Part shown: piece after piece, positions 12,221 to 23,591 of the stretch
Numbering within the stretch: position 1 is the stretch's first letter
Layout of the letters: each line of letters opens with the position of its first letter
From: Labyrinthula sp. Ha
Taxonomy: Eukaryota; Sar; Bigyra; Labyrinthulida; Labyrinthulaceae
Direction of reading: 5' to 3'
DNA length: 30,927 bases
Assembly (NCBI GenBank): GCA_015227615.1
Contig: JAALGZ010000106.1
Span: forward strand, 1 to 30,927
Notes under the pieces: generated by a model
What the model was told of the DNA's origin: nothing
Database searches by the model: none
What the model saw: the letters and a program-made list of their open reading frames with translations, nothing else
Position numbers and translations under genes: made by a program

Positions 12221-15200
12221 ATGAGAATTGTGTTTTTTTATTACTTCTTGCCCTTGTTACTTTCCTTATGCTCAGGATATGAATGTGAAGACACAGAACA
12301 ACGCATAGCAGACGTCCCACGAAGAGATATGGCGTTCAACAAAGTGTCCTCCTCAATTGCAGATTACTCCCTCTTCTGCCCAGATGAAGATGGAGAAGCC
12401 GAAATATGTCCCGTACTTGATGATATTAGTGGAAGTGATGTTGTTAGCTCTACCTACGCAGAAGAAGAACCGAATTCCCCTATTATTTACGTACAAAGTC
12501 TAATTATGTTGGTTTTCATTGGAATGCTGTTTAGCAGTATAGCTTGTTGCGTCTGCTGTTGTGGATTTTGTGTATCCCAATGCGGTTGTAGTAATACACA
12601 AACATATAAACGCACATTTGGAGATGAAAAATATTACGATGAGTATAAAAAGAGTGTTATTTTCACCTACTTTTTACTTTCGTTGTTTATTTTTACTATG
12701 GTTATTCTCATTCTTATGGGAATAGCAAGAGGAACTTCCAGAGTTGATGAAATAACTGAATCTGCTATTGATGCACCTGATGGATTGGTTGATCTAGTTG
12801 CTGGAATAAGCACTCCGTTTGTGAATTTAGGAATTGGTTTCTTTGGAGGTGTTTTTATTGAGTTCTTACAAGATTTTGTTCAAGCTATTGAAGATACTTT
12901 GGAAATTGAAACTCTTCATGCACAATTTGCTGAAGTTGATGAAGTACTTGATATTTGGGATTCAGACTCACTTACTTTTCTTTCAAATGAAGTTGATAAG
13001 TTTGAAGGTTTCCTTGCTGATGGAATAAATGTTTCTTCAGTAATAGATCCTATTTCAGAAGATATTGATGAAATATCTGCTTTAGCTGATAATGCCCTTC
13101 AAGTATTTGCTTCTCTTAGTGTTTCTTTTGAAAATGCTAATGTAACTGAAAGTGCAGCTACTTTATCAACATTTAACTCTTCGATTGAAACTTTGACTGC
13201 TGAATTGAACACTCTAAGAACTGGATTAGATAGTATTGAAGCAGCAAGACTAGCACTTGAGGCATTTGATAGTTCTATTGATGACATTGTACAAGGTTCT
13301 TATTCAGCAGCAGAACGTGATGCTTATAATCAAGATGTAACTGATTTAGCGACTGCGAGGGATAACTTAGTTGAAGGAGATGATGTTCTTCTTTCAGTGG
13401 ATAGTTCTAAAGTTGCAGTAGATGACGTCTTAGCTCTTCTTCCAGAAGTTTCACAGAGAGTTCAAGGATTAGAAACTGCTATTACTGGTCTTGATAGTAC
13501 ATCAGATCTTCTTGATCTACTTTTAGACTTGAATACTAGTATTGCATCTTTGAATATATCTGAAGTATTTGAAGCTGTTGAAGATCTAGATGTAAATGCA
13601 CCAAATTCTTCTGGAGTAACTGCTTTATTACAAGAAATGGTTGATAGTGTTTCAATAGTTGACACTCTTATTGAATTGAGTCAAGTTCCAGAAAGAATTA
13701 TTGATAATCTATTTGATATTCCGGATTTGAGAAATGCATCTGCTGATATAAATGCTACAACTGATGACCTTACTTCAAATGTTGGTGAATTAGAAACTGC
13801 TTTGCAAGATATTGAAGATTTAATATCTGATTTTAATTCAACTACTATCAAAGATGAAATTAATCAAATTCTTTTAGAATTTGAAGATGATCTTGATATT
13901 ATTATTGCAGATGCTTTAGTTGCACTTGATGATGTCATTAGACCAGTTACTCTGCTTAATGATACCGTTACTGAAAGTGATGCGTTAAATTTTGCAGATT
14001 TTTCAGTTCAATTGGATGATTTGACAAGCAGTTTGAATTCTCTTTCCTCTTTGTTAGATTTATCAACGAGCCAAAGAAATGGCATTTCCGATGTGAATCA
14101 GAATGATCTGTCGATTGTAGTTACTCAAGCTGAAAGTATTGGAACAGAGCTAACTGCGCTACCAATACAACAAACCTACGTGTGCGAACAGGATGGAGCA
14201 ATTACCTGCTTTAATGATGGAATTGCTGATTCTTGTGCTACGTTTAATGAGTGTGAAATGCCATATGATGCTTTACTAGCTTTTCAGACCGCACTTCCAG
14301 ATCTAATTGACTTGTCTTCTGAAAGTGCTGCTCTCTCACAAGTGGAAACAGATTTGACTGCACTTAATCTAGGAGTTGTAGATGCTGTGAATGAACTTGA
14401 GTTGATAGATGAATCAGTTCAATCTTCAAACTCAACACTTGCATTATTTACAGAGGAGATTGATGCACTTAATCAAGAGTTGGATGACTTGAGTACATTT
14501 GATCTAACTGGTGGAACTTCTACTTTTGATTTTACTGGAGTAAGAGATAGTTTATCAACCGCAAATGATACAGTGACAAGTGAACCAATTGAAGCTTTGA
14601 GGGATTTTCTTGTTCTTGAGGAAGACTTTTATGTTTATTTTACTCAAGATATTCCACTTACATTAACTGGTCTAGAAGAAGATGTTCTTCGTGATGTACT
14701 TGAAGAGAATGGGGAAGGTGGAGTTGAAGCTCTTGCTAGATATATCATAGATATTCTTCTTGTGAATGCAAGAAGTTTAGAAGACAAATTTGGAAGTACT
14801 GGTTTAGTTGGTTCACTTGAAGATCTTAATGCGTCCTCATTAGACAGCTTAACTTTTGTAGATCTAACAAGAGATCTAGAGGGATATTTTGAGAACGGAG
14901 GATATTACTATTTTTATGATCTTGTCTTGTACGCGGAAGATTCGGAACAAAATAGAGATATACTCAATCTGGATAACGAGTTTGTTTCTCAGTTTGATAA
15001 TCCTCAAATAACTGGATATTATAACTCAAATGGAGTCTTTGAGACTTATACTAGCTACACTGAAAATTCTTTATCAGTTTGTGTAACTGATCAGTGTATC
15101 CGAAATACATTTGCTTCTGGAGATGAAGATGCTTTGTCAGATGCTGGATTTATGGGTACAACCTCCACATGGTTAACTCTTCCGATGCTACTACCTGCTT

Positions 15201-16279
15201 TTATTCTTTTCTTGGCTCTTCTTGTGTTCTGTTTTCCTGGATGTGGAGCAGTTCTTGGTTGCTGCAGTGGAATTACAGCAATGTTCTTTTTCACCTTTTT
15301 TGGAGGATTATTTTTTCCAATCACCGTACTTTATGGAGATGGATGCTCTGATATGGAATTATTGGCTGGAGAATATCTTACTGCTGGAACCGAATCTTTT
15401 TGTAATCAATTTGATGGAAGCATCAATTCAAACGGGTTTTGTGCAGTCGATGGCAGTGAAATTGCACTTTCTTTAGGGGTAAATGAGAATTCATCAACAA
15501 CCACTGCCTTTTCGGAAGAAATTGAAATTGATATTGGTGCGATTGTAGTGAACCTATTTGCTGGGTGTAATGCTGGCTTGAGTACTGCTAATTCTGATGA
15601 TGGAAAGGTTGGGCCAGTTGATCGACTTGCTGAAATCTACGGCGACTTGCTTGAAAGAGGAACCAACGAAATGGTTCAGGATGCTTTGGATTCTGGGTTT
15701 GGCAATAGCAATGATTTCACCCTTGCTGATAATTTGGTGACTATCTTGAGCGCTACAGGACCTAGAGCTGGCACCCAGATGAAAGAGTTTATTGAGGATT
15801 TGAATGAGGCATTGGGTTGCAGAGCGTTATCGAATGCGTTTCAAACTGCAAAAGCTCCAGTTTGTTGCGAATCTGTTAGTGCGCTTTACTACATTACTGG
15901 CATTTTCTATACGATGGCTTTTGCAATGTTGTTCTGCGGAATGCCTGCTGGATTCCTTGCCCGTAGTAGGATGGAGAATGTTTCTGAATCGAGAAAGCAA
16001 ATATTTTTCTGCTTTAAGAAAAGTGCAGACAGGTTTGAACAAACGAACGTAGGCCAAAGAATGATGCCACCTATTAAGAGGGCTACTTCTATTGGGATGG
16101 AGAGGTTCAACCAACTTAGAAAACGTACGCTAACTGCACAAGCAGTACCTCATCAGGAAAATGCGAACTTGCCTATGGCAAAGGCTTATGAAGATAATCC
16201 TCCAGCCAAAACTGGGAATGAGACTCCTGAACAAGGTAAGGTACAAGAAGAAATTGAGCGTGAAAGAGTCAGTTTTTAG
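12221..16279 (+). CDS. Prominin-like five-pass membrane glycoprotein
   Basis: A single uninterrupted frame of 1352 residues; the ATG at 12221 is chosen because it begins a signal peptide (MRIVFFYYFLPLLLSLCSG). After a short ectodomain come TM1 (about 88-110) running into a cluster of eight Cys (109-123), TM2 (about 145-170), a very large loop (about 171-980), TM3 (about 984-1006), a Cys-bearing turn (CFPGCGAVLGCC), TM4 (to about 1040), a second loop, TM5 (about 1220-1245) and a basic cytosolic tail. This is the prominin order. The segment before TM5 (GCRALSNAFQTAKAPVCCES) also resembles the Cys-bearing end of the last ectodomain loop of animal prominin-1. Prominins bind cholesterol and mark plasma-membrane protrusions. 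The first loop is Asp, Ser and Leu rich with many N-glycosylation sequons, looks helical, and is about three times longer than in animal prominins (about 860 residues in total). One Cys-rich patch lies near residue 653. No intron is needed. Alternative: an unrelated family with convergent topology. Confidence 0.7.
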   Translation: MRIVFFYYFLPLLLSLCSGYECEDTEQRIADVPRRDMAFNKVSSSIADYSLFCPDEDGEAEICPVLDDISGSDVVSSTYAEEEPNSPIIYVQSLIMLVFIGMLFSSIACCVCCCGFCVSQCGCSNTQTYKRTFGDEKYYDEYKKSVIFTYFLLSLFIFTMVILILMGIARGTSRVDEITESAIDAPDGLVDLVAGISTPFVNLGIGFFGGVFIEFLQDFVQAIEDTLEIETLHAQFAEVDEVLDIWDSDSLTFLSNEVDKFEGFLADGINVSSVIDPISEDIDEISALADNALQVFASLSVSFENANVTESAATLSTFNSSIETLTAELNTLRTGLDSIEAARLALEAFDSSIDDIVQGSYSAAERDAYNQDVTDLATARDNLVEGDDVLLSVDSSKVAVDDVLALLPEVSQRVQGLETAITGLDSTSDLLDLLLDLNTSIASLNISEVFEAVEDLDVNAPNSSGVTALLQEMVDSVSIVDTLIELSQVPERIIDNLFDIPDLRNASADINATTDDLTSNVGELETALQDIEDLISDFNSTTIKDEINQILLEFEDDLDIIIADALVALDDVIRPVTLLNDTVTESDALNFADFSVQLDDLTSSLNSLSSLLDLSTSQRNGISDVNQNDLSIVVTQAESIGTELTALPIQQTYVCEQDGAITCFNDGIADSCATFNECEMPYDALLAFQTALPDLIDLSSESAALSQVETDLTALNLGVVDAVNELELIDESVQSSNSTLALFTEEIDALNQELDDLSTFDLTGGTSTFDFTGVRDSLSTANDTVTSEPIEALRDFLVLEEDFYVYFTQDIPLTLTGLEEDVLRDVLEENGEGGVEALARYIIDILLVNARSLEDKFGSTGLVGSLEDLNASSLDSLTFVDLTRDLEGYFENGGYYYFYDLVLYAEDSEQNRDILNLDNEFVSQFDNPQITGYYNSNGVFETYTSYTENSLSVCVTDQCIRNTFASGDEDALSDAGFMGTTSTWLTLPMLLPAFILFLALLVFCFPGCGAVLGCCSGITAMFFFTFFGGLFFPITVLYGDGCSDMELLAGEYLTAGTESFCNQFDGSINSNGFCAVDGSEIALSLGVNENSSTTTAFSEEIEIDIGAIVVNLFAGCNAGLSTANSDDGKVGPVDRLAEIYGDLLERGTNEMVQDALDSGFGNSNDFTLADNLVTILSATGPRAGTQMKEFIEDLNEALGCRALSNAFQTAKAPVCCESVSALYYITGIFYTMAFAMLFCGMPAGFLARSRMENVSESRKQIFFCFKKSADRFEQTNVGQRMMPPIKRATSIGMERFNQLRKRTLTAQAVPHQENANLPMAKAYEDNPPAKTGNETPEQGKVQEEIERERVSF

Positions 16280-17738
16280 ATATGGTCGTTAATTATTCAT
16301 TAATGTTAAGTCTCTTTAGTTATTCTTTAACTTTGTAATACTAATTAAGAGGCTAGCACTTGCAGTATCCAATTAATATAATTAGAAAAACCATCTTAAA
16401 TGTCTTTGCTCTTACAAAAGTATATGGATATATCATAAATCAAGTTATTTTACGTGAAACAGGGCAATTTTTTAACCCTTGGGTAAAATAAACCAAAGTT
16501 TCACTTCTCAAAACAATAGTTAGGAATAATCAGTTCATCATATTATATTATAGTTAGCCCATCAACTGCAATCAGATTGAACTAAAAAAAGAAACATCTT
16601 ACCCAAGAAAAAAATGTATTACATTTATGTGGAGGTAAATTAAGTAATTAGCTGTCGATGAAGATGATAGCGATCCCGCCTCTAGACAAGAGGCTCACAG
16701 TTTTCTATTTTAAAATTTCTTAATAAATGAAGCACCAATTTCTTACTCATGTTGCAGTAAGTTGCTTCGTAATTTAAAACATGTATTTGACCTAGTTAAG
16801 TATTCAAGACTTAAGCCTGAGTTCATATATATGAGCTTTCAATGATAATCTGGTGTCTATATTTTGCTCTAACCAATTGGTTTTGCTATATATACTTCAT
16901 ATAAAGGATTGCATTCCTCTTGTTCTCACTCTAGCTGTAGTTGTGCGATTATTCTAGTCTGGAAATAACCTCCAGCAATGCTGGAAAACTTAAAGAGAAT
17001 GAAAGAGTTTAGAAAAAGGTACATTAATGTAAATAACTCCTTCTAAAAAGAGCTTCAAATTCAGTATTTATATTCAATTAAGTTATTAAATATTCTAGAT
17101 TTCTTTATTTACAAGATTTTAGTTTTACTTAATCTAGAGCAAAATTAAATCTAGCAAAGTCTTTAGACAAAAAAATATTTTTCTTAGAATAGAAAACCAC
17201 TAACCAAATCTACTAGCATTCAACCAACTATATTTCTTCAAGAGTTTTCAACTAAATTAGGATTCTTTATTTTATTTAATTATAAGTCGATCACAGCATT
17301 AAGTAATTAACCTATTCTTGTTTTACATGTGTACTTCTTTCTATTTACATTATATGAATTATGAAAAATGACTTTACGCTATCTCTCTTAGAATAATCTT
17401 TTACGCACTGCAATTAGTTTAAACAAAAAAGTAAAAGTATCTTATTATGAAATTGGTAAAGATCAATCTCAAGAATAGAAGAAATAGTTCTACTTTTATA
17501 TTATCCTTATTGTCAATGTAATTTTGAAGAAAAACAAACCTTAATTTAGAACTTTTTATTCTGGGAATAAAAAAAGCTTGCCCAGTATTTTGTACAATCT
17601 AGGCATGAAGATAGATTAGAAATAAATTTAAGAAAAATTTTCATATTTTTTACGTAATCAAGAAACAAGTGGAGAAAATGAAAAAACTAAAATAAAGACT
17701 TAACCCTGACATATTAGTATAATGACCATTCTATACTC
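16280..17738. other. Non-coding stretch between the prominin-like gene and the convergent membrane-protein gene
   Basis: AT-rich with no supported frame. It must contain the 3' ends of two convergent transcripts. Small stem-loops are visible: GCCTCT/AGAGGC with a 5-nt loop at 16678-16694 and TCCAGC/GCTGGA with a 3-nt loop at 16971-16985. The words CTTGGGTAA (about 16482) and TTACCCAAG (about 16600) form a 9-bp inverted pair about 120 bp apart. No function is assigned to any of these. Confidence 0.45.
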
Positions 17739-20449
17739 TTATAAAGTATCATTTACCACAGCATCAGCTTCAACTTCATTTCTTGGTTCAAGTTCTTTTG
17801 CTTTTTTCTTGTGAGCATTATTAAAAACAAAATACCAAGAACTACTAAAGAAAAATAGAACTAAAGCAACCCATCCTTCATTAGTAACCAATAGTAAAGC
17901 ATTTCCACTCAACACATCTCCAACAGAATCTGTAATTTCATAATCCACAAAAAGTGTTGATCCAAGTAATTGAAAACTATAGCAACATATTGTCATCACA
18001 ACAACAGCAACAATTAAACTTTTCTTCCAAAATTCAGTCAAATTTTGCCAATTTGTAACTTGCTTATATCTTTCTTCTGCAGCTTTTTTCTGGTTATCTA
18101 ACTCTAAAACTTCTTGATCAGGTTCTTCTTCACTCAATTCTTTTTCATACTTTACTGCTCCTGATGCAATTACATTTGTTGCAACGAGCATTGATCCAGC
18201 TTGAACAATTGTAGTCAGAAGTACAGAAACTGTAGAAAGAGCACTAAATGTTGAATTATCTGGTTCTTCAGCTGTTTTAACTAACATAGCACCAGACATT
18301 ACAGTAGGAAGAATTAAGAAGACTACAGGAATAGTTCCAAGCATCATTTGAAACACATCTAATCTCAACAAACCAGTCTAAAAAAAATATGCTCACAAAA
18401 AAAATAAACCAGAACACTGGTAGGCCCTAAAATTTACAAAATACATAAAAAAATACAATCTGGACCACCAATTAGGATTGCAACTTTTCCAAAAGATAAT
18501 CCTTTTGTCATTAGAATTTTTTTCATTGCTCTAATGGTAATTGAATTTACTCCAACTGCTCTTCGAACAGCTACATTTGTACTTCCAAATCTTTCTCCAA
18601 TTATTTTCTGCTGTAAAACAAGTGCAAAAAGTTTTAAACAAAGACTAACCAAAAGCGCATAAAGAATTCCCAAAACTAAATTACCAAATTCTGTTTCAGC
18701 AACTGGAACTAATAAAAGTCCCAGAACTATATAAACGGGAACCCCAGGAATTACCTAAAGAGTAAAATAAAAAGAATAAACTTATACGGGAATCATGAAC
18801 ATTAAAAGTCCGACTGCTAAAAGAATAAAAGTAATTGGAAGAAGAGAAGAAGATTCAAGTTGTTCACGTAAGTAGCTTAAAAAAACAACTGTCATTCTTG
18901 TGACTCCAACTGAGAATAAGAAATAAGCAATTCCAATAACTAAACTTTTTGGTAAAATACTACCAAAATTCCAAGTAAAAAAACCATCAACATTATTTTG
19001 AACACTTTTTGTAAAATGTGCTTTTTTTTCTTCTTCAGTCATATTCTTAAAGTCTTTTCCTAGACATGTATATTTTCTAATTAATTGTTTGAAAAAATCA
19101 ACTACAAGAAAAATAATAAAAGGTGGAGATAAAAGTAAAACAACCATAGATTTTCCCCAATCTGAACTTCCAGCTTCAATAGCTTTTACGCCTAAAGAAG
19201 TTTTTTTAAATTGACTTTTTATATAATCGAATCCAAAAACTGCACTATAAATTACACTCACCAAAATTAAACTAACAAGTGAAAGACTTAAAATTGTATC
19301 TGCTAAAGCTGCAGTTGCAGAGGCAATAGAAGCTGCAATGTATAACCCAAAAATTGAAAGTAAAACAAACCATATAAAAATTTGTGCAGTTGGTTCTAAT
19401 CTTGCTACTTGTTTTGTTTCTGATCTTTCTTTTTCAGCTCTATAAAAGAAAAATAATACGCCACCAAATAAAATACTTCCAGCTATAAAAATCAAAGGAG
19501 AAGCCCATAAAATAAATGCTTCATTACAATCAACAAATGAAGCTTCGAATTCTGCATCTGACGAATTTCCAGGAAGATCTTGTAAAGTTTGTGAATCTTC
19601 ACAATCTAATAATACATGATATTCTGTTTTTGTTTTTATATCCCATCTATTTTCATACTCAAATGCAGAATAAACGAATAAAATAATTGCTAAAACTCCA
19701 TATAAAAATGCTTCAACGGATAAAACCAGTAAGTACACAGTTTTTTTAACGGTCGGAAAAATATACACTTTTAAGCCACTTGTTGAAAAAACAACAAGAA
19801 GAAAATAAGCAATATAAGGAGCAGCAATAAAATCTTCTGTCATTAAAAGTCCAGTAGCAAAAGATAATAAAACAGCTATGAATAAATATGTATTAAAGAC
19901 AAGCTTTGGATAATGAGTTATATCCAGAATATAATACATCAACCAAATCAATAGAGTCGCCATTATTCCCCAAACGTCAAGAGTAAAAGAAAAATCATTC
20001 ACTTCAAGTTCTTCTCCAGCAGTATTTTTAAGTTCAAAAAGTACTTGATCTCCTATACCAATATTACTTCTTCCATCTAAGCGAACATGTACAAGAAGAA
20101 GAACATAAATTGCAACTAATGCCAGTAAATTGAGACTTGCGCAAACAAGAGCCTGGAAAATAAAAAAGTGTTAAGAAGAAAATACAAAGATTGTGAAACC
20201 AAAGCTTGCTGTATATGACTCTACTTCTTTTTCATGGTTTATAGCCCAAGCGGAGATATTTCTTTGAAGATCATATTTCGTTTCATCGGCTTTATTTTCA
20301 CTCTCGGGAACTTCTTGGGACTTTATCATAGACTCTTTATCTTCGACTTTAAGATTTTTTTTCATTTCTGACGGTTTATTTTCAGTAGAATTTTCATGCA
20401 GTGTATTTGGTGGAGGAGGATAAAGTTCCAAATCATCCGTTTGACTCAT
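17739..20449 (-). CDS. Polytopic membrane protein with VTT/DedA-like region, five exons
   Basis: Spliced on the minus strand from 20449-20186, 20152-18788, 18754-18457, 18426-18410 and 18377-17739, giving 860 residues from the ATG at 20449. All four junctions are GT-AG and keep one frame. The first 75 or so residues are hydrophilic and Pro/Lys/Glu rich, so probably cytosolic. About 13 hydrophobic segments follow, with a Cys-bearing loop carrying a sequon (LPGNSSDAE). The C-terminal third contains PVIPGVPVYIVLG (about 543-553) and, across two splice junctions, GGPDWPTSVLTGLLRL (639-654) followed by hydrophobic helices. This layout resembles the VTT (SNARE-associated/DedA/TMEM41) fold, whose members include lipid scramblases of the endomembrane system. 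That assignment is recall-based and moderate. A Lys/Glu-rich segment (about 710-745) separates the last helices, and the tail is acidic. The gene model is more certain than the function. Confidence 0.75.
18378..18456 (-). other. Introns 3 (30 nt) and 4 (32 nt) flanking a 17-nt micro-exon
   Basis: Intron 3 (18456-18427) begins GTATTTTTTTATG and ends TAAATTTTAG. Intron 4 (18409-18378) begins GTTTATTTT and ends TTTTTTTTAG. The exon between them (18426-18410) is only 17 nt. It supplies the last two bases of a Trp codon and five more codons, PTSVL. The joined sequence reads GGPDWPTSVLTGLLRL without a break, whereas the unspliced DNA has stops on both sides. Confidence 0.75.
18755..18787 (-). other. 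Intron 2 (33 nt) of the VTT-like gene
   Basis: On the minus strand it begins GTATAAGTTT and ends ACTCTTTAG. The second codon after the donor is a TAA stop. Removal in phase 0 joins LLMFMIP to VIPGVPVYIV, restoring a hydrophobic helix and the Pro-Gly motif. Confidence 0.8.
20153..20185 (-). other. Intron 1 (33 nt) of the VTT-like gene
   Basis: On the minus strand it begins GTATTTTCTTCTTAAC and ends TTATTTTCCAG. It contains an in-frame TAA, so it must be removed. Splicing joins FGFTIF to ALVCASLNLL in phase 0 and completes the first membrane helix. Confidence 0.8.
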
Positions 20450-23400
20450 ATGCAGTTCTTTTCTTTCAAATGTAAAATGAATTCAAACAAGTGGTAATGT
20501 AATATTAAGATTTACTTTTGTGCAGTTTATGATTTGTTTCTACCTCTAGTCGTACTTACTAGATGTACATGGGTCTCATAATGTTTTAAGGACAGTACAA
20601 AAGGACAGACTTGTTTGTTTCTAAAGGACAACACTAAAAGGAAAATAGACGACTAAACTAAAGGATTTGGTCTGCGAAATATGTCGCGTGCTTGAACGGG
20701 TACTGTTCTTGTACTCGGTGGTGGGTCGCTTTTTGGTTAGTTCCAACATGAGGTCAGTTTCTTGGTTTAAGCACCTGATTCTGTACTAATAATTCTTAAA
20801 AACAGCTTCCGTGTAATAGGAAACAAACAACAGAAAGAAAGTTAAATCAGAGCTGTAAATAATTATGTTTCCTTACTTTTTTATTGTTTTCTTTGAAATT
20901 TGAAGCTTCTACTAACACATGGGTTGTAGAAAACCAAGTGGTTTTTACTTTGAGAAAATATTATTAAGAATTGTGTTCAGATTTTTTTTGGGGTATGTCT
21001 CAATTTTGGCATATTAATTTCTTCTTTGTAGAACTTTTGCTATTAGAAGCCAAGAAAACACAGTTCATCAAGAGGTTCGACTCCAGAGAAGAAATATCAA
21101 TCTCTGGGGCACAAGAAAATGGGCGTTGTTTGAAGAAGATCACGGAAATCAAAACAAAACAATAGCTATATCAAATTAATCTTCAACATCAGGCTCTGCT
21201 CCACAGTTTATTTTGCAAAGGCGACATCCACATTTAAGAATAGCAATGGACAAGTATAACTGAACTCTAGGTTGGGCACACCAATATAATTACAAAATAA
21301 TAACAGTGGACCATGAACCTCTAGTCTCGAAGACTATATATACTAAAACTGCTTAGCAACAGGGCACTTAATATTACCCTCGGTTTTTGTAAGCCTTGGG
21401 TAAAAATTAACACGATATTGGCGTTCTTAGGTTTGATGTGTGGCGTTATGAACAATCTCTCATGGCTTTATTCTGCTGTACCTAAGATGCAATTTTTTGA
21501 CTAACGTTTATTTTTACAAATTCTTGGGATCTTATTCTTGATATCGAATTAAGTACATATGGCTTATCCTCTTTAATGAGTTCAAATGTTTATGAAAAAA
21601 TTACTTAAGGACAATATGTGTTCATATGAGTGTAAGCTATTTCCAAGGCTCTACAATTTCTTCTGCTTATACTCTGTACATGTTTACGAAATTTAGCGGT
21701 TCTCTTCACAAACAAAATATGTTCTTCTTGTGTTGAAGAAAGTAATTGCTCATTAGTAACTTCTCGCGAATTTCTACAGATGAAAAATTCTATTTTGAGC
21801 TAACTCATCTGTGTTTAGTTTATCGCGTGGTTAGAATGGGTTGTTTCTAGTCATGTTTTCAAGTTGGTACAAGTTATGTGGACTATTTCGAGGACCTATT
21901 GCTGTTATATCAATATTTTAGGTGCTGTGACTATGTTGTAAATACCATAAATGCCTTTCCGCTTTTTTTTGATCATTCAATTATGCTTCGAAATAAAAAG
22001 AATTGTATACATATCTACACTCATGGGTATGCATGCTCAAACTATTCATCCTTTCCCAGGAGTAAATCACCTCTGTGCAACAAATTTTCCTGGGAGAGAA
22101 AGATGAATCTAAAGCCACGGCACCAATTAATACCTCCAGATTATAATTCAGTTGGTATAAAAACTCAAGCAAGTTTATTAAATCCTTTTTATTGTGGCTG
22201 ATATGAAAACCCTTCCATACTAAGTTTGTGCAAAGAATCTTTATGGTAATTATGTCTCACAACCTCCTTTTAAGCCTTTGAAACATGAATTTTTTATGAA
22301 AACTTGAGATAAAGTCTGTTACAACGAGGATTTTCGATGTAATAACAATAAACCTGTAGTAATACTTGTTAATTGAGCCCATGTCAAACAGGAATTTAGT
22401 GTACTACTATGAAAAATATGTTTTCAGAAACTCCTAGAATACCATTAATTAAAAGCTTGAGATGATAACAAATGCGTTGAAGCAATGTACATGACACTGA
22501 GAATAAAAGACACAGAAAACTTAAAGTACATGCAGAAAAAACTGAAGAGCTTATTCAGAACAATTATTAATGTTCATAGTTATTAAGAAGAAGTAATCGC
22601 ATTATATGTTTGGGTCAGAATTAAGACAGAAAATCGCTACTAAAATTTTCTAGTGAGGCCAGACCAACATGGTTTTGAGCCTCCTGAAGCTCTCTTCTAC
22701 TGGGAAAATTATATGTTTAAGAACTGTAGAAGTTGCAAGTTCGAGTCGAATAAATATTCTGTCTTAGATAAAAGAGATTCAATTCACCAAATTTTCGAGT
22801 TTTTACCTGTTAAAGACCATAACTGTTTTAAACATTCCCTATGGAATTGAGCTTAATATTTCAATAATGTTTTAATTTCCTCCGAACAAATTAACAAAAA
22901 GTCAGATACTTCAAACTGCGGTATAATTAATAAAAATACGCTAAGGGTATGAACCAAGATAAATTATGCACTTAGGATTCTGATATTTAGTTTTTTATTC
23001 AAGCGAGCCTCTTGAAGGAAGCGAAGAAATTCATAAATATTTTCGAAGAATGATATAAATACATCGGTTTTTTTATCCGAAGTTTTATTAATTGTTTTAA
23101 TTTTTGTTATTATTAACTTATCACTTTTAATGTTGCTGTTGTTTTATCCTAGATGATAAGGACTGTTAGGTTGTCGTAGTAATTTCCCAAAATACTGCTT
23201 ATAATTTCTGCTCAAACAATTGAAAAAAAATTAAGAGACTCAAAGAATGATTAATGATATAGGTATTTTGTATATACTATTTACCAAGAGAGCTCGAATG
23301 AACGTGAAATGTTTAATCTTGAGAATAATAATTGATATGGTCACCTATTAATATTCTTCATACGCAAATCATTAGCAGTCACTTTCAACCAATGGTGTTG

Positions 23401-23591
23401 ACTTCTGTCTCTCCGCTAAAACTGATATCCCCGTCCAAGCTCCACAAACCCCGATAAAATAGTATTTGTGGTCGGTTTCGTTATATTATTGTTGTCAGAA
23501 GCTTACAATATATATTTTTCTTCTTCAAATAGCCGATTCAGTCTTTCTAAAACTGTTCAAAAAAGAATATAGAACCACAACTTCGAAGTGT
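20450..23591. other. No gene recognised in about 3.1 kb
   Basis: Both strands hold only short frames without motifs. The first few hundred bases must carry the promoter of the leftward gene starting at 20449. A 64-codon frame ending at 21165 and a 107-codon frame at 21878-22201 are unremarkable in composition, and I do not support them. No tRNA, snRNA or repeat array was recognised. Confidence 0.5.

Noticed and set aside
16678-16694. Stem-loop GCCTCT-AGACA-AGAGGC as a terminator or small RNA
   Set aside because: Only six base pairs, no run of T, no C/D or H/ACA box that I can place, and bacterial-type terminators are not expected in this nuclear DNA.
21878-22201. 107-codon plus-strand frame
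   Set aside because: No motif, mixed composition with scattered Cys, His and Tyr, and no supporting neighbour; a chance frame is the simpler reading.
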